64,000 nucleotides of DNA from Tanytarsus gracilentus (Eukaryota; Arthropoda; Insecta; Diptera; Chironomidae), in assembly GCA_038502055.1 (NCBI GenBank), contig JAXRKN010000043.1:7130001-7194000 (forward strand), read 5' to 3'. Numbering within the stretch: position 1 is the stretch's first letter; each line of letters opens with the position of its first letter. Made by a program: the position numbers and the translations under genes. Below are positions 13,101 to 23,888 of this stretch, piece by piece. A model generated the notes under the pieces. It was given only the letters and a program-made list of their open reading frames with translations. It did no database searches and had not been told where the DNA came from.

Positions 13101-15395
13101 TAAATTAAAAAATATTTTTTGAAAATTATTTAAATATTTTTTATCGAAAAAATTCATTTTTACCCATCAACAAAAACTTAATTTATGATGGACCCTCGTT
13201 GTAATTTAATTCTAACGATACATATTTAATTACTGCACGCCTTCACGTCATTTAAAGCATTTCATCGAATTGAAATCAGATTACTTCACACCAACACAAA
13301 CCCAATTCCTTATTATTATGGCATTCGGACTGTAAACAATTATCGACGCCTTGCCGACTGTCGATCGAATTTTAATTGCTTGTGCGGGCACGAAAAAAAA
13401 TCTCGCCGTACATTAATCATGACGCTCGAATTTTGTTTACTCTAAAGGTTGACATAATTAAAAATAACACTTGGTGGAGACATAAAATGGTTTGATAAGC
13501 AATCTCATCGCTTGATCTGTAATCGTCTGACGTCATTTGGACCTTTTGTGCATTTAGCCATTTTCACCTTTTTTTCCGGCTGTTGCTAGACAGGGTGACA
13601 AAGTCAAGTTCAAAGTTAAGCAACATCAATTCTCACGTTGATGTCAAAAAGTGCGCCTCGTGTACGCGTCAGATGACATGTGCCTTCGCAAGTACATTAT
13701 GATGCTATTTATGGAAACCTCTCGGTGCTACTCACCTTTCGAGAGAGGAATGGAAAAATTTAAATTCGCAGAATTTTGTCGGAAGAGCAAAACGATTTAA
13801 ATCAAGAAAAAATGTAGATTTAGAAAATAGTTCCTGGAATGCTAAGAAGAACCTTAAGCTTCAAGATAAACCTTAAGAAATTGATATGATATCAAATTTG
13901 CGGCACGTGGATTTGAATAATTCCTAGAAGGCTTACAAGGAGCGTAATTCGTAATTTCATAAGAAGTCTCATGTGGGTTTTTATTTTCGGGACGGTTCGT
14001 TTATTTTGTAACCAAACCCAAACTTAACTTTCGAATTTAGTTTGAAAGAAAAACAAGAAAGTTTTAACTAAAATCATGAGTTTTTAAATCAAAAGTGAAA
14101 AGTTACCTTTAAAATGAAAAAAATTGCTTGCTCATGTAAAATTATTATGAGAATGTTGAAGATTCTCCACGGAGACACAGCAGAAGAAGTTCATGGTTGC
14201 ACGTGCCTGATTCGAAAGCTTTGAGAGTTTATGCAAAAAAAATTTAAAAGCTTGTATTAAAATAATTACAAAATTTTCTTCCCTTGTTCAAACATTTCCT
14301 CCATACATAAAACACAATTTGGAAAAGTTTTTTTCTTTTCCAATTTATCAGCGAATTAAAATCTCCTTCGAATGTAAAGAAAATGTATACGAAAGAAATT
14401 GTTGTTGACAGAAAGGAAGAAGTCATGTGTGTTTTTGCCAATTTCATGCGAGTGAAAGTTTCTTCTTCAACCTCGAAGACAAATTTATTTGTTAATTTTT
14501 TCTTCTTCTTTTCGCGAACATTTTCTGCGTGATTGATTTAAATTTTAATTTTTTAAAAGCTCTTTTAAGTTTCTGATCACAACATTACTTTTCATTGTAG
14601 AGAACCAGCACGTCTTTGTGGGGTGAATGGATGGGTGTCATGCATGCCGATGAAGTCGAGTAAGAAATTTATTTACGATGTGAACTCGAAAGCTTCCAAC
14701 TTAAACGTTAATATCAAATTTTTCAGGTACATTTTTGGACATCCAATGAACACAACACAACCGTATCGAGTACGTGAGCGAGAATTGAGTCAAACGATGG
14801 TGCAAGCAGTCAGCAAGTTCTCGAGAACGGGGTAAGCTTTTAGTTTCACTTTTATAATGCGCTCAAATTATTTTCATTTTGATAATGCGCAATTTTTTTA
14901 TTTACATAACGCGCAAAAAGCTTTTTCAATGTTTTAATTTTCCGTTTTTCTTTTTCTTCATAGCAATCCTGCTCTTGAAGGTAAGTTCAAAGCTCTTTTG
15001 AATTTTTAAAAAACGTTACAGCAATTTTATCTTACAGGAATTCACTGGCCACAATACAAAGCCGAAAATCCAATTTACTTTATATTTAATGCCGAAGAGG
15101 AAGAAGACACGAGAGCAAATAAATATGGTCGTGGGCCAGCTGCAACATCATGTGCATTTTGGAATGACTTTTTACCACGGCTAAGAAATTGGCGTAAGAA
15201 ATATTAAAAATTTTTAATTTTTAAAAAAATTTAAAAATATTTTTTTATTCAGTGCCAGGTCCAAGTCGAAGTAATCCCTGTGGCGGCGGTTCGGAAGGAC
15301 TTTTATCGAATGCATTTGCACTCAACACACGACGTGCTCCATATCTAATAACGGCTCTCTTACTTCTCGCACTACATCTGCGGAAATTTTTATGA
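1200..15395 (+). CDS. Ace: Acetylcholinesterase, Drosophila Ace / mosquito ace-2 type (5' partial, 12 exons)
   Basis: Hydrolyses acetylcholine at synapses; expected to be a GPI-anchored extracellular dimer. Exons: 1200-1407, 1463-1640, 2550-2645, 2704-2891, 2944-3151, 7709-7851, 9016-9168, 14601-14659, 14727-14831, 14964-14980, 15038-15193, 15253-15395. All joins are GT-AG and keep phase, giving 550 visible residues. Seen: choline-site Trp in EMWNPN (codon 1237), a His/Asn-rich hydrophilic insert after KARLRH as in fly Ace, oxyanion GGG (WVYGGGYMSG), nucleophile Ser in GESAGG (2709-2711), Glu in NRDEG (3148-3150), peripheral-site Trp in QQWNSYSG, and catalytic His in WMGVMHADE (14643-14645). 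The C-terminus has a Cys in SNPCGGG that could form the interchain disulphide, then a hydrophobic GPI-type tail ending LHLRKFL. Odd points: Ala follows the catalytic His where Gly is usual, and one exon is only 17 nt. The N-terminus is outside the window. Identity is firm; exact splice sites are inferred. Confidence 0.95.
3152..7708 (+). other. 4.6-kb Ace intron
   Basis: It separates the exon ending in the catalytic Glu region from the exon starting TYFLLYD. No coding sequence is recognisable on either strand; the short open frames here lack homology and codon bias. A slightly GC-richer, GA-rich block at about 4480-4630 stands out from the AT-rich background and could be regulatory. The donor is GTGAGT and the acceptor is TTCACAG. 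Confidence 0.75.
10241..10254 (+). promoter_or_regulatory. Candidate X-box (RFX-type) site
   Basis: ATTGCCATGGCAAC matches the degenerate X-box RYYNYY-N(1-3)-RRNRAC with a 2-bp spacer and contains the 12-bp perfect palindrome TTGCCATGGCAA. It lies inside an Ace intron, about 2.5 kb downstream of the start of the antisense nucleotidyltransferase gene. RFX factors drive genes of ciliated sensory neurons. Function here is only inferred from the motif. Confidence 0.3.
11505..11510 (-). terminator. Putative poly(A) signal of the nested nucleotidyltransferase gene
   Basis: AATAAA on the minus strand, about 105 nt downstream of the stop codon at 11616-11618. This is the expected spacing for a compact insect 3' UTR. 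Confidence 0.4.
11616..12741 (-). CDS. Non-canonical poly(A) polymerase / terminal uridylyltransferase-like protein nested in Ace
   Basis: Predicted template-independent nucleotidyltransferase that adds nucleotides to RNA 3' ends. Exons in transcript order: 12741-12504, 12448-12284, 12229-11990, 11938-11616. The three introns are 51-55 nt, GT-AG and phase-consistent, giving 321 residues. Seen: the Gly-Ser catalytic turn in FYGSRACGL (G56, S57), the metal-binding DxD in SSDLDIFVD (D68, D70), a third acidic residue in NLDCDIIVENGLG (about D136), a central helical domain with FKTYTLAMLVIYYLQ, and a PAP-associated region with SFVAAFFDFYCDFDF near 235-250. An in-frame TGA two codons upstream fixes the ATG. 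At 321 residues it is short for the family and has no visible zinc finger or RNA-recognition domain, so subfamily, substrate and cell compartment cannot be assigned. The introns argue against a recent retrocopy. Family assignment rests on the spacing of all three catalytic acids. Confidence 0.82.
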
Positions 15396-18300
15396 AATTA
15401 CATCGAGATGTGGCTTTAGACTGTGAATTAAATTACGTTACCATTTTTGACACGCATTTATACACACAATGGACTCACACAATCATAAAATGCATAATAT
15501 GTATTAGAAAATATATTGAAAAGATTCTCGGGCGATCGCACTTTCTTGTAGAAATGTTTATTGAGCAATAAAGTGCAATGGCTGAGGTAAAAATTATGAT
15601 AATCGAGTAAATATTTAGAGAATTTATGATTTTTTTCTCTACTCTACGAACCATGTGAAAAAATAATGAAAACATATCGGTGAAGCTTTAAATAAAATAC
15701 ACGAAAGAGAGAAAATTTGAAAAGAGAAAAGCAAATTTTGTAAAGAGAAAAAAAAGTAATTAAAAGTAACCAAAAACAAAACATATCATGATGAAAATTG
15801 AAACATATCAAAGTCGTTAAAATTAGAAAAAGACTTTTTAGCACTGCATAGCTGTTATGCACGTATACAAAAATTATACAGACCCACTCAAAAAAAAACA
15901 TATCATAAGTTTAAGCTTACTTTTATGTGGCGAGAAATGAAAATTGCGCAACCCGGAGCGATTCGAGTGGCATCACGTTGGGACTATGTGGATGCAAAAC
16001 ATAAAAATAAACAAAAAGTAACTTACTTAATAAACAGAAGTTAAGAGAACACTTGTTGATCTATCAAGAGCATTTTTAGATGAGAACTGTAGTGATTTGC
16101 ATAAGTAATTAGCAAAACAATTGTGTGTGCACAGTCGAAAGGCACTTTTTAGTTTGTTTTTGTGCAAAAAATTTTATTGAGAAAAATGAAAGGAAATTTT
16201 TAATTGTACAAAGGGCCTCAAGAAAATTATTTGACAAGTATTTCCACGATGACCTAAAATAGATTTGAGTGATGAAAATGCAACGATTTGTCGTTGATGG
16301 AATGCAACTTGAGAAATTTGAGGAAATTTTATTGAATTACAAGAATTAAAAGAGATTTCTTGAAATTTCCTCTTAAAATCATTTTGAGGACACAACTAAG
16401 AGAAAATTTCGTGTTTAGATAAAATCCAAAAAATATTTAAAAATTTTATCAAAAAAAAATTAATTTAGCAAATTTTCTCATTTTTCCCCCAATGAATATT
16501 TTTCAAACAATTCACAACAAAAAATTTCAAATTGAAATGAAAAAGTTTTCTTCGGAGAGAAAAAAAATTTAAATCGCTCAAAATCTTTTTCATTAAACGA
16601 GCGAATATTAAAACTTTTCGAACATCATCTGAAATAATGGCCTTTCTGCTCTGTCTAACAACTTTTCTCCACCCCTTCAACACTCACATGATGATGAGGA
16701 AGATTTTAGTTGAGATAACTCCGAGAAAAAATATGAATTAAAAAAAATACTGCTGTGGATAATGCGATGGATCAATAAAAAAAATTATTAACTTTAATTT
16801 CTTGTATAAAAACTGCACCAGACGCAAATTAACCAAAATGTAGACGAGTTTTGAATGTGCATAGATCCCTCACACAAAGTAATAAATAAAAAATACCTCT
16901 ATGTACTAGATGATCGTATAAAAATAAATGAAAAATTCTTATGAAATGCTTTTTTAGATAAAAAAAATGAATAATCATGTGAGACATGTCGAACAATAAG
17001 AGAAAATTCTTCGACTTTTATGAATGAGGAAATTTTGATTTTTTTTACTAAGAATTTCACACTTTCACACACAAAACAGGATTAAAAAGTATAAAAATTG
17101 AATGTCTAGAAATTAAAAAAGAATTGCACGCTTAATCCAAGAATTTAACCAAAGGAGTAAAAAGTTTGATAATATTTTTCTATGAAAATAAAATTTAATG
17201 GTGAAAATATTCGATGTTTTTATAGAACTTTTAAATTAGAGACAAAAATCTTCTCGGTTTACCTAAAATACACACAAAGTGTTTTTGATGTGTTTGATCG
17301 AATAAAGCAATTTGGAGAATGCTTAAAATCCAAAGAAAACTGAGCCTGGTGCTCTACAGCATTAGAGAGATTCTTGATTTTCTTCTAAGTTCTTCCAGAG
17401 TTTTTTAAAAATATTCAAAATTAAAATAGCGAAAATTAAATTGGTCTCTGATAACTTTTGATAGATGAAAATGTTTTTATTGATTTTGAGCAAGAAAAAA
17501 TTGCTTGATAATTTTAAACTTCATTTATGCATTGATTAAGAAAGGAAAAAATTAGATTAGTGCCTATCTGTATAAATACACTCACACTAAATTTTAATCG
17601 TAAAGCTGTTTTTATAATAAAAACAAAGTAAATCTAGTAAAATGCTTCGGTGGCATCTGTCCAAGCCCTATGAACATGTTTAGTTTTTCGTGGTGCTGGC
17701 TTTGCGGGTATTTGCAGCACTTGATGTTTATCCACAAAGCAAGGCAACTTTTTTAGGGCCAAAAATAATTTTGTGCAACTTTCTGCCTTTTTAAAAAATC
17801 GAATAACTTTTTTCTATTGAGAGTTAATCGATTCTTTAAAAATTCATTTAATTAACGCGCAATTAATTTGTTAATCAGCCACACAAATAATCACTTAGGA
17901 ACATTCAATAATTAACCAAATAATTACCACTAAACTACCTTTTTATGATGATGATAATCAATTAATACACATTGAGACATAATTATTGCTCTTAATTACC
18001 CTCGAAACGATGTGAGCAGCAGTCGAAGTAAAAAAGTGTGTGTGTGGTGTTTGTGTAGCGATTAATTGAAGATAAAATAAGTGCGATAAAAATAATTAGT
18101 AAAATATGGAAATTTCGGAAAAATTCTTTTAAAAAAATTAAAAAAATTAAAAATTTTCCTAAAAATTGAAATTTGGAAACACGCACAAAAAAATTGAAAT
18201 TTGAAAGAATTTAAGGTTGAATTTTTTTTAGGAGCTTACGAAAGTTCTCACACGCACAAAAATGTTCCTAAATTATTATTTAAAACTCAAATTTTAATTT

Positions 18301-19615
18301 CCATGAATTTTCTACCAAAAATTTCATATTTTACTGAGAATTCGAAAATTGCATAAATCCGAACAACATTCGTACATCGAATGAAAGTCTTAAAGCTTTC
18401 TCGAGAAGTCACGAAGACGAAAATATTTATCAACATCAAGAAATGAATAAACAAGGCATGAAAAATAAGTTCAATGTGAAGGAGAGAGAGGATGGAAAAC
18501 ATCTTTGTGAAAGCATATTCTCCGATGTCATGTCATGTATGTTTAGTCGCACGCACAAACACAAAGCAGCCATTTATAAACAAAAGGAAACAATAAATTT
18601 CATTATCGTGTGTATCGAGTAGGGGGTGTGTGAGGTTCCTTTAAGACACTGAGAGAAAAATAATTTACAAATTTATCTAAAGATTAAAAAATATATTTTT
18701 AATTTTACTAATTTTAATTCATGGAATTATTTGTTAATTATTTTAAAAATAATTCAAAATTTCAAAAAATTATTTTTCTCCGTGTAATATCACAAAAAGC
18801 TGAACAAATACAATAAAAATTCATCTCAAAAAAATATAATGAAATGATGACACACGTGAATGCTCTCTTGTGAGTAAGAAAATCCGGAAAAAGAAAGCGA
18901 AATCGTGAGGAGATGAGAGAATGTCAATAATTCAGCTTTTTGACAAGAAAAGCATGTCGAAATTAAATTAATATCAAATTTATCATGTTGGAGGCTTTAT
19001 TATTTTACTTTGTGTAAAATTTTGACCCGAAAATATAATGGAAACATTTTTTGGGCTTCTCTATAGAAAATTAAATTTCCTTTGATGTCAACATTACATG
19101 GACGAGTTTATGTCATCATTATGACACGGTAATGATACTCATTTAAAAAAGAACATTTACAATTTTGTTGGAAAATTAATTAAAATTGAATTTTTCCACC
19201 TGGCTGCAAAAAAACACATGAAAGCTGCTGTTCATTAAATCTACAATAAACAAGAAAATACTAAGCCATGATCTAAGTAGTGACTTTACCGAAAATATAC
19301 TATTCTATGAGCTTTACTAACTATAAACTTTTTAGAGACATTTATATGCAGAAAAAGTGAAAACCCAAAAAAAAATCTATTAATTTTCTAATTTGATTGT
19401 GCGTAAAATGTTGTTCCAACACTTAGAGATGTCGAAGAAGACAAATGTTAATCGATTTACGGACTTTGATGATCAATACTTGGATTAGTTGAGCCTAGCG
19501 ATGGTCAGTGTGACACACAAATTATGCAAAAATTATTGTAATGCAAATAAATAATTCACGAAAAGATGAAAAATAGCTGTTTTGACAATTTTTGCAGAAA
19601 AAAATGAGAAAAAGT
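15396..19615. other. Ace 3' UTR and gene-free sequence
   Basis: It begins with the probable Ace 3' UTR. The rest is AT-rich with many A- and T-runs and no open frame that looks coding on either strand. I see no repeat family or RNA gene in it. Confidence 0.6.
15567..15572 (+). terminator. Possible proximal poly(A) signal of Ace
   Basis: First AATAAA after the Ace stop codon, about 170 nt downstream. More AATAAA-like hexamers follow between 15690 and 16900, so a longer 3' UTR is equally possible. Confidence 0.35.
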
Positions 19616-20252
19616 TAAAAAAATGTTTCAAAACCCACACGTGGGGTGCCGCGAACCCTGAAAGAGGTATAAAATTGGGAGCTTTTAGGGGAAGCCTTAC
19701 CTAACGATTTGACTCTCCGTGGTTGAAATATAAATGAGCTTGAGAGAGAAAATTTTGCTTATATATGAAAAATTGGGGAAGGTTAGAGAAATCATTTTAG
19801 AGAAGTTGTTTCTTTTCATTTCACTTCCTTTCCATCATTTCCATTTTCCTTATGTTCCATTTTCCATCATGTTCCATTTTCCATCATGTTCCATTTTCCA
19901 TCATGTTCCATTTTCCATCATGTTCCATTTTCCATTATGTTCCACTTTCCACCATGTTCCACTAGCAACCAATTCCTGGTCCAATCCCGAGTTCAACAAT
20001 ATCCATGAAGCCATATAAGTGAAATTTTGTATGAAAAATGGACATTATGGCTGTCCGTGGCACGACCTGTGGTCATGACCCAAAAAATTCCTAAAATGGG
20101 CTAAACTAGAGCCACAGAGCTACCATTTGGCGAAAACCCGAAGTCTCTAGCTGGTCTAGGGGCTGAGATCTCGATGGAACAGACGGACAGACGACAGACG
20201 GAAATGCGAGCATATAAGCGTTACCACACTAGTGTGGGTTACGCTAAAAATA
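19616..20252 (-). mobile_element. Short non-autonomous repeat with (GTCY)n tract, copy A
   Basis: It matches 23051-23888 in inverted orientation and a diverged copy at 28784-29173. On its minus strand the order is: a hairpin whose arms carry CCACAC and GTGTGG, a GTCY-type tract (rc of about 20180-20205), a conserved block (CCATCGAGATCTCAGCCCC and onward), a 17-bp minisatellite, and an end block with CCCACGTG-type sequence next to GTTTTGAAACAT. No coding capacity. The architecture recalls dipteran mini-me/INE-1-type elements, which contain GTCY microsatellites. A link to Helitron-type movement is a guess. Confidence 0.75.
19831..19963. repeat. 17-bp minisatellite inside copy A
   Basis: About seven imperfect units of TTCCATTTTCCATCATG, the reverse complement of the array in copy B. 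Open frames across it are a by-product of the repeat. Confidence 0.85.
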
Positions 20253-21181
20253 TCGATAATCGAAATGAGGAGAAATTCTCGTAAAATCTTGCTTATAATA
20301 CGCATGAATATGGTGTTAGGAAGTAGAAAAAAATGTGTTTTATGTTGTCACATTTTAAAATTTAACAAAAAATTGTTTAATGGGATGCAAAGAAAGTTTT
20401 ATGGGAGTTTAATTTGTTGCGAGAAAAAATTATTAATTTTCGAGAGAATTCGCGTGGATTTAAATTAAATTCCCATCAAACGTTTCTTTCCATCCCACTC
20501 AACGATATGAATTAATTATTTTTTGAATTTGCTCAAAAAAAATTGAATTAAAGTCAATATCAATTAATTAAATATGAGGATAAAAATTATAATTTTAGTA
20601 GTGAGAATATTCCCAAAAAAAATAAATATTAAAAAATCGTCAGCGTGACTCATAGTCGAGTCGATTCAATAAGCATTTTGATGGTCAAGAATATATTTGA
20701 AATTAGCATAATCCACGCATTTGGCGATATTAAAAACAAAACACAAAAAGTTCATTCATAGCATTTATCATCATCTTTTTTGAGGTAAATCTTAAAAAAT
20801 GATTTCTTCCCTCTCGCGACGAAAGAAACAAACACACAGTTGATATATTTTATCATTATTACGATTATTGCTGAAAGTAATGTTGAGGAGTGAATAAATC
20901 AGAATATTCTTACACATACTCAAAAAAAACACGATGTCAATTCAAATTAATATCAAACATAAATAATATTATTGAATACATTTGAATAGTAATCAACTGA
21001 ATTTTATAAATCAATGTGAGCACACATTGAGTTTGATTTGATTATTAATTATCTTTATTAGACACACACCTCCAGAGGTGGAATATCTTCATATTGCAAC
21101 AGAAATAGTTTTCATCCCTTGCACAAAATAATCCCAAAAGAAATTTCTTTATCACCCAATGAATGCGAAAAAAAAGAAGAA

Positions 21182-21249
21182 TGTCAGGAGCGGAAAACTC
21201 GCAATATCTAAAAATTTTTATATATTGCGAGTTTCCCATCCCCTGTACA
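21182..21249. repeat. 68-nt imperfect hairpin
   Basis: The arms GGAAAACTCGCAATAT (21192-21207) and ATATTGCGAGTTTCCC (21222-21237) pair at 15 of 16 positions. The stem extends outwards through CAGG/CCTG across an internal loop and inwards through TAAAA/TTTTA. A diverged version of the 3' arm and its flank, including ATCCC and ACAAAA, lies at about 21091-21130. It could be a small foldback repeat or a structured RNA; nothing shows transcription. Confidence 0.5.
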
Positions 21250-21667
21250 AAACTGTTGAATCGAATGCGGATAATAATGAAAATATATATTTTTTATACT
21301 CATTCAACAAACACAAAAAAATATGCAATGCTAATGAATATTTATATCATGATGATTAAGAATAATTTTTAGTGAGTTTTGTTCGCGATGACTCATCTCT
21401 CCACATAAATCCACACATATACATTATATGATGCTGAGATGAGCGTAAAAAAATACTTAAAAATCTTCGTTTTTTTCGAGGTCGAATGACAGCGCGAAAT
21501 ATTGCTCCTTTTTACGTGGAGAACTGCCAAAGTGAATTTTTATTATTGTTTTGGAGTTTTCTTCTTGTTTTATGATGCTTTTGATTTATTTTTAAGGCAA
21601 ATTCAAAATCTTAGGCTGGAATTTATAATTTTTGATTTTAATCCGATAATTATTTAACAAATCATCG

Positions 21668-21834
21668 AGTTACTCTAAAGTTTTTCACTTACTTTGATTA
21701 TTCACTTTTTTGTTACGTTATTTTTGAAATTAAAAATTACGTTATGAAATTTATTGTGTTTTTACATTTGAATTTTTATAACGTACTTTTTAATTTAAAA
21801 TTAAGGTAGCAGAAAGTAACTACGAAAGAATTTT
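21668..21834. mobile_element. Foldback MITE-like element, copy 1 (degenerate)
   Basis: The left arm carries CTTACTTTGATTATTCAC and the ACGTTATGAAATTTATTGTG core; the right arm is decayed (TAACGTACTTTTTAATTT, then GTAGCAGAAAG). It matches the consensus of the copies near 35.1 and 39.3 kb. No coding capacity. Confidence 0.7.
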
Positions 21835-23050
21835 TAAAAAATCATGATTCTTTTTCTTATTTTTAAATTAACTTTAAGGACTTTTTAATTAAAACCTTTT
21901 CTAAAATTATAATTGCCAAGTAGAGTGCGAATACTTCTCATTATATTTTGTTACCTTTCAAAGCATCATAAAAGAGAAAGAAGAAAATCTGTGAGCCTTT
22001 AATGCGTCTCGCTTACCACTATTGGTTCCACTGGTAAACGAGATAAATTAAAAGAAAATTTCTCTTTTAAAGGCAACCCGTTGAATCTTCCATTCAGTCA
22101 TGGCTCTCAAAGAGATGCAAAAAAATCTGAATTGCGAACATCAAAGTGCTTGAATTGCACTCAAGAGAGAACTTTTTTCAATAGAGAGAGAAAATTTTAA
22201 TTAAATGAATACAAAAGCCGTGCGGAATAGTTTCGAGAGTGGTGTGAAGGAATTCATTTAGCAGCCGGCTGTCGAATGGCGAATGGAAGACTAAAAAAAG
22301 TTGCTTCAAATTCACATTCACGTAAAAACGAGCAATTTTGATGACGAAGGCAAATGAAAAGCTTTTTTTTGGAGGATTTCATCGAGTAAATGAGAAAAAA
22401 TTAATTAAAGCGAGGATAATTAAAAAATAATGTGCTTGGAAATGTTGAAAGGAAAATTTATAAATTTTATGTCAATCGTTATTTTGTGGTTATGCGATGA
22501 GTTTTTAAATAACCAGCTGGATTTTAATTTTTCTGCTGATTATTTTTAAACTCACCAAACGTTTTGTGTTCAAACTAATTTCAATGAAAAAAATATATTT
22601 TATGGTATAATTAAAAACTATTTAGAGAGAGAAAAATATTTTTAGGAATTATATATTAAGGATGCAGTATGAAAATCTATTTTATTAATGCAACAAATGA
22701 GAGAATTAAACTATCTATACATATCAGCATATACATATCATTTTATTCGTTAGAAATTACCTAATAAAATATTCTATATTTAATCAACATGAATGATATG
22801 AAAAGAATTCTTATTATGGGCAAAAGGAAAAACATATCGAAATATTTAAATCATTATAAACTGATAAAGATATATATTAAAAATTATATACACAGTCACA
22901 AGTAAATAATATTACATAACAATTGAGAGATAGACATTAAAAAAATAATAAAATACAATTTATGTCCATGTTATTTCTATGATGACAAAAATGATGATGA
23001 TAAAAAAGGAAAATAAAAAATTATAAGTATTAAATTATAAATTATTGAGC

Positions 23051-23888
23051 TATTTTTAGCGTAACCCACACTAGTGTGGTAACGCTTATATGCTCGCATT
23101 TCCGTCGTCTGTCGTCTGTCGTCTGTCGTCTGTCCGTCTGTTCCATCGAGATCTCAGCCCCTAGACCAGCTAGAGACTTCGGGTTTTCGCCAAATGGTAG
23201 CTCTGTGGTTCTAGTTTAGCCCATTTTAGCATTTTTTGGGTCATGCCATAGTCGTGCCCGGCAGCATAATGTCCATTTTTCATAAAATTGCATTATATGG
23301 TTCATGGTATGTTGAACTCGGGATTGGAAGGATTGGTTGTAGTGGAACATGGTGGAAGTGGAAATAATGGAAAATGGAAATGATGGAAAATGGAAATAAT
23401 GGAAAATGGAACATGTGGAAAATGGAAATGATGGAAAATGGAACATAATGGAAAATGGAACATGATGGAAAATGGAAATGGTGGAAAATGGAACATGATG
23501 GAAAATGGAAATGATGGAAAATGAAATGTTGGAAAATGGAACATGATGGAAAATGGAACATGATGGAAAATGGAACATGATGGAAAATGGAACATAATGG
23601 AAAATGGAACATAATGGAAAATGGAACATGGTGGAAAATGGAACATGATGGAAAATGGAACATAATGGAAAATGGAACATGATGGAAAATGGAACATGAT
23701 GGAAAATGGAACATGATGGAAAATGGAACATAATGGAAAATAACTTCTCTAAAATGATTTCTCTAAGGCTTCCCCAGAGGCTTCCCCAAGGCTTCTCCTA
23801 AAAGGCTTCCCCAAAATGAATTAAAATACCGATCTGTTACAGTGGGTTACGCGGCAACACCCACGTGTGGGTTTTGAAACATTTTTTA
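23051..23888 (+). mobile_element. Short non-autonomous repeat with (GTCY)n tract, copy B
   Basis: Inverted relative to copy A and longer because its minisatellite is expanded. Its start hairpin at 23058-23086 has arms AGCGT and ACGCT around CCACAC and GTGTGG. It is followed by tandem GTCGTCT units (about 23103-23140), the block CCATCGAGATCTCAGCCCC, the minisatellite, GGCTTCCCC repeats (about 23768-23815), and an end containing CCCACGTGTGGG then TTTTGAAACAT. No transposase is encoded, so mobility would need a partner element elsewhere. Confidence 0.78.
23341..23740. repeat. 17-bp minisatellite inside copy B
   Basis: About 24 imperfect units of TGGAAAATGGAACATGA, with variants in which CAT becomes AAT or units are shortened. 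The unit length is not a multiple of three and lacks stops on the minus strand, so all three minus frames stay open for 131-171 codons. These are not genes. Confidence 0.9.

Larger units (their letters stand above)
9169..14600 (+). other. 5.4-kb Ace intron hosting an antisense gene
   Basis: The donor GTGAGT at 9169 directly follows the FTH codons, and the acceptor TTGTAG lies at 14595-14600. The intron holds the whole nucleotidyltransferase gene on the minus strand (11616-12741). The flanks 9169-11504 and 12742-14600 show no other coding sequence. A perfect X-box-like palindrome lies at 10241-10254, and several CACGTG hexamers lie at 10872, 11474, 12834, 13904 and 14200. Confidence 0.8.
20253..23050. 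other. Spacer between inverted copies A and B
   Basis: This 2.8-kb segment is flanked by two inverted copies of the same repeat. It contains a 68-nt hairpin (21182-21249) and a foldback element (21668-21834). No coding sequence is recognised. Confidence 0.6.

Noticed and set aside
23216..23731. Three overlapping minus-strand open frames of 131-171 codons repeating MFHFPSCSIFHH
   Set aside because: They are translations of a 17-bp minisatellite in all three frames inside a mobile repeat; the frame rotation and repetitive product show no coding constraint.
23341..23740. Possible CRISPR-like array
   Set aside because: The units are contiguous 17-mers without unique spacers, inside a eukaryotic mobile repeat, so this is a minisatellite.
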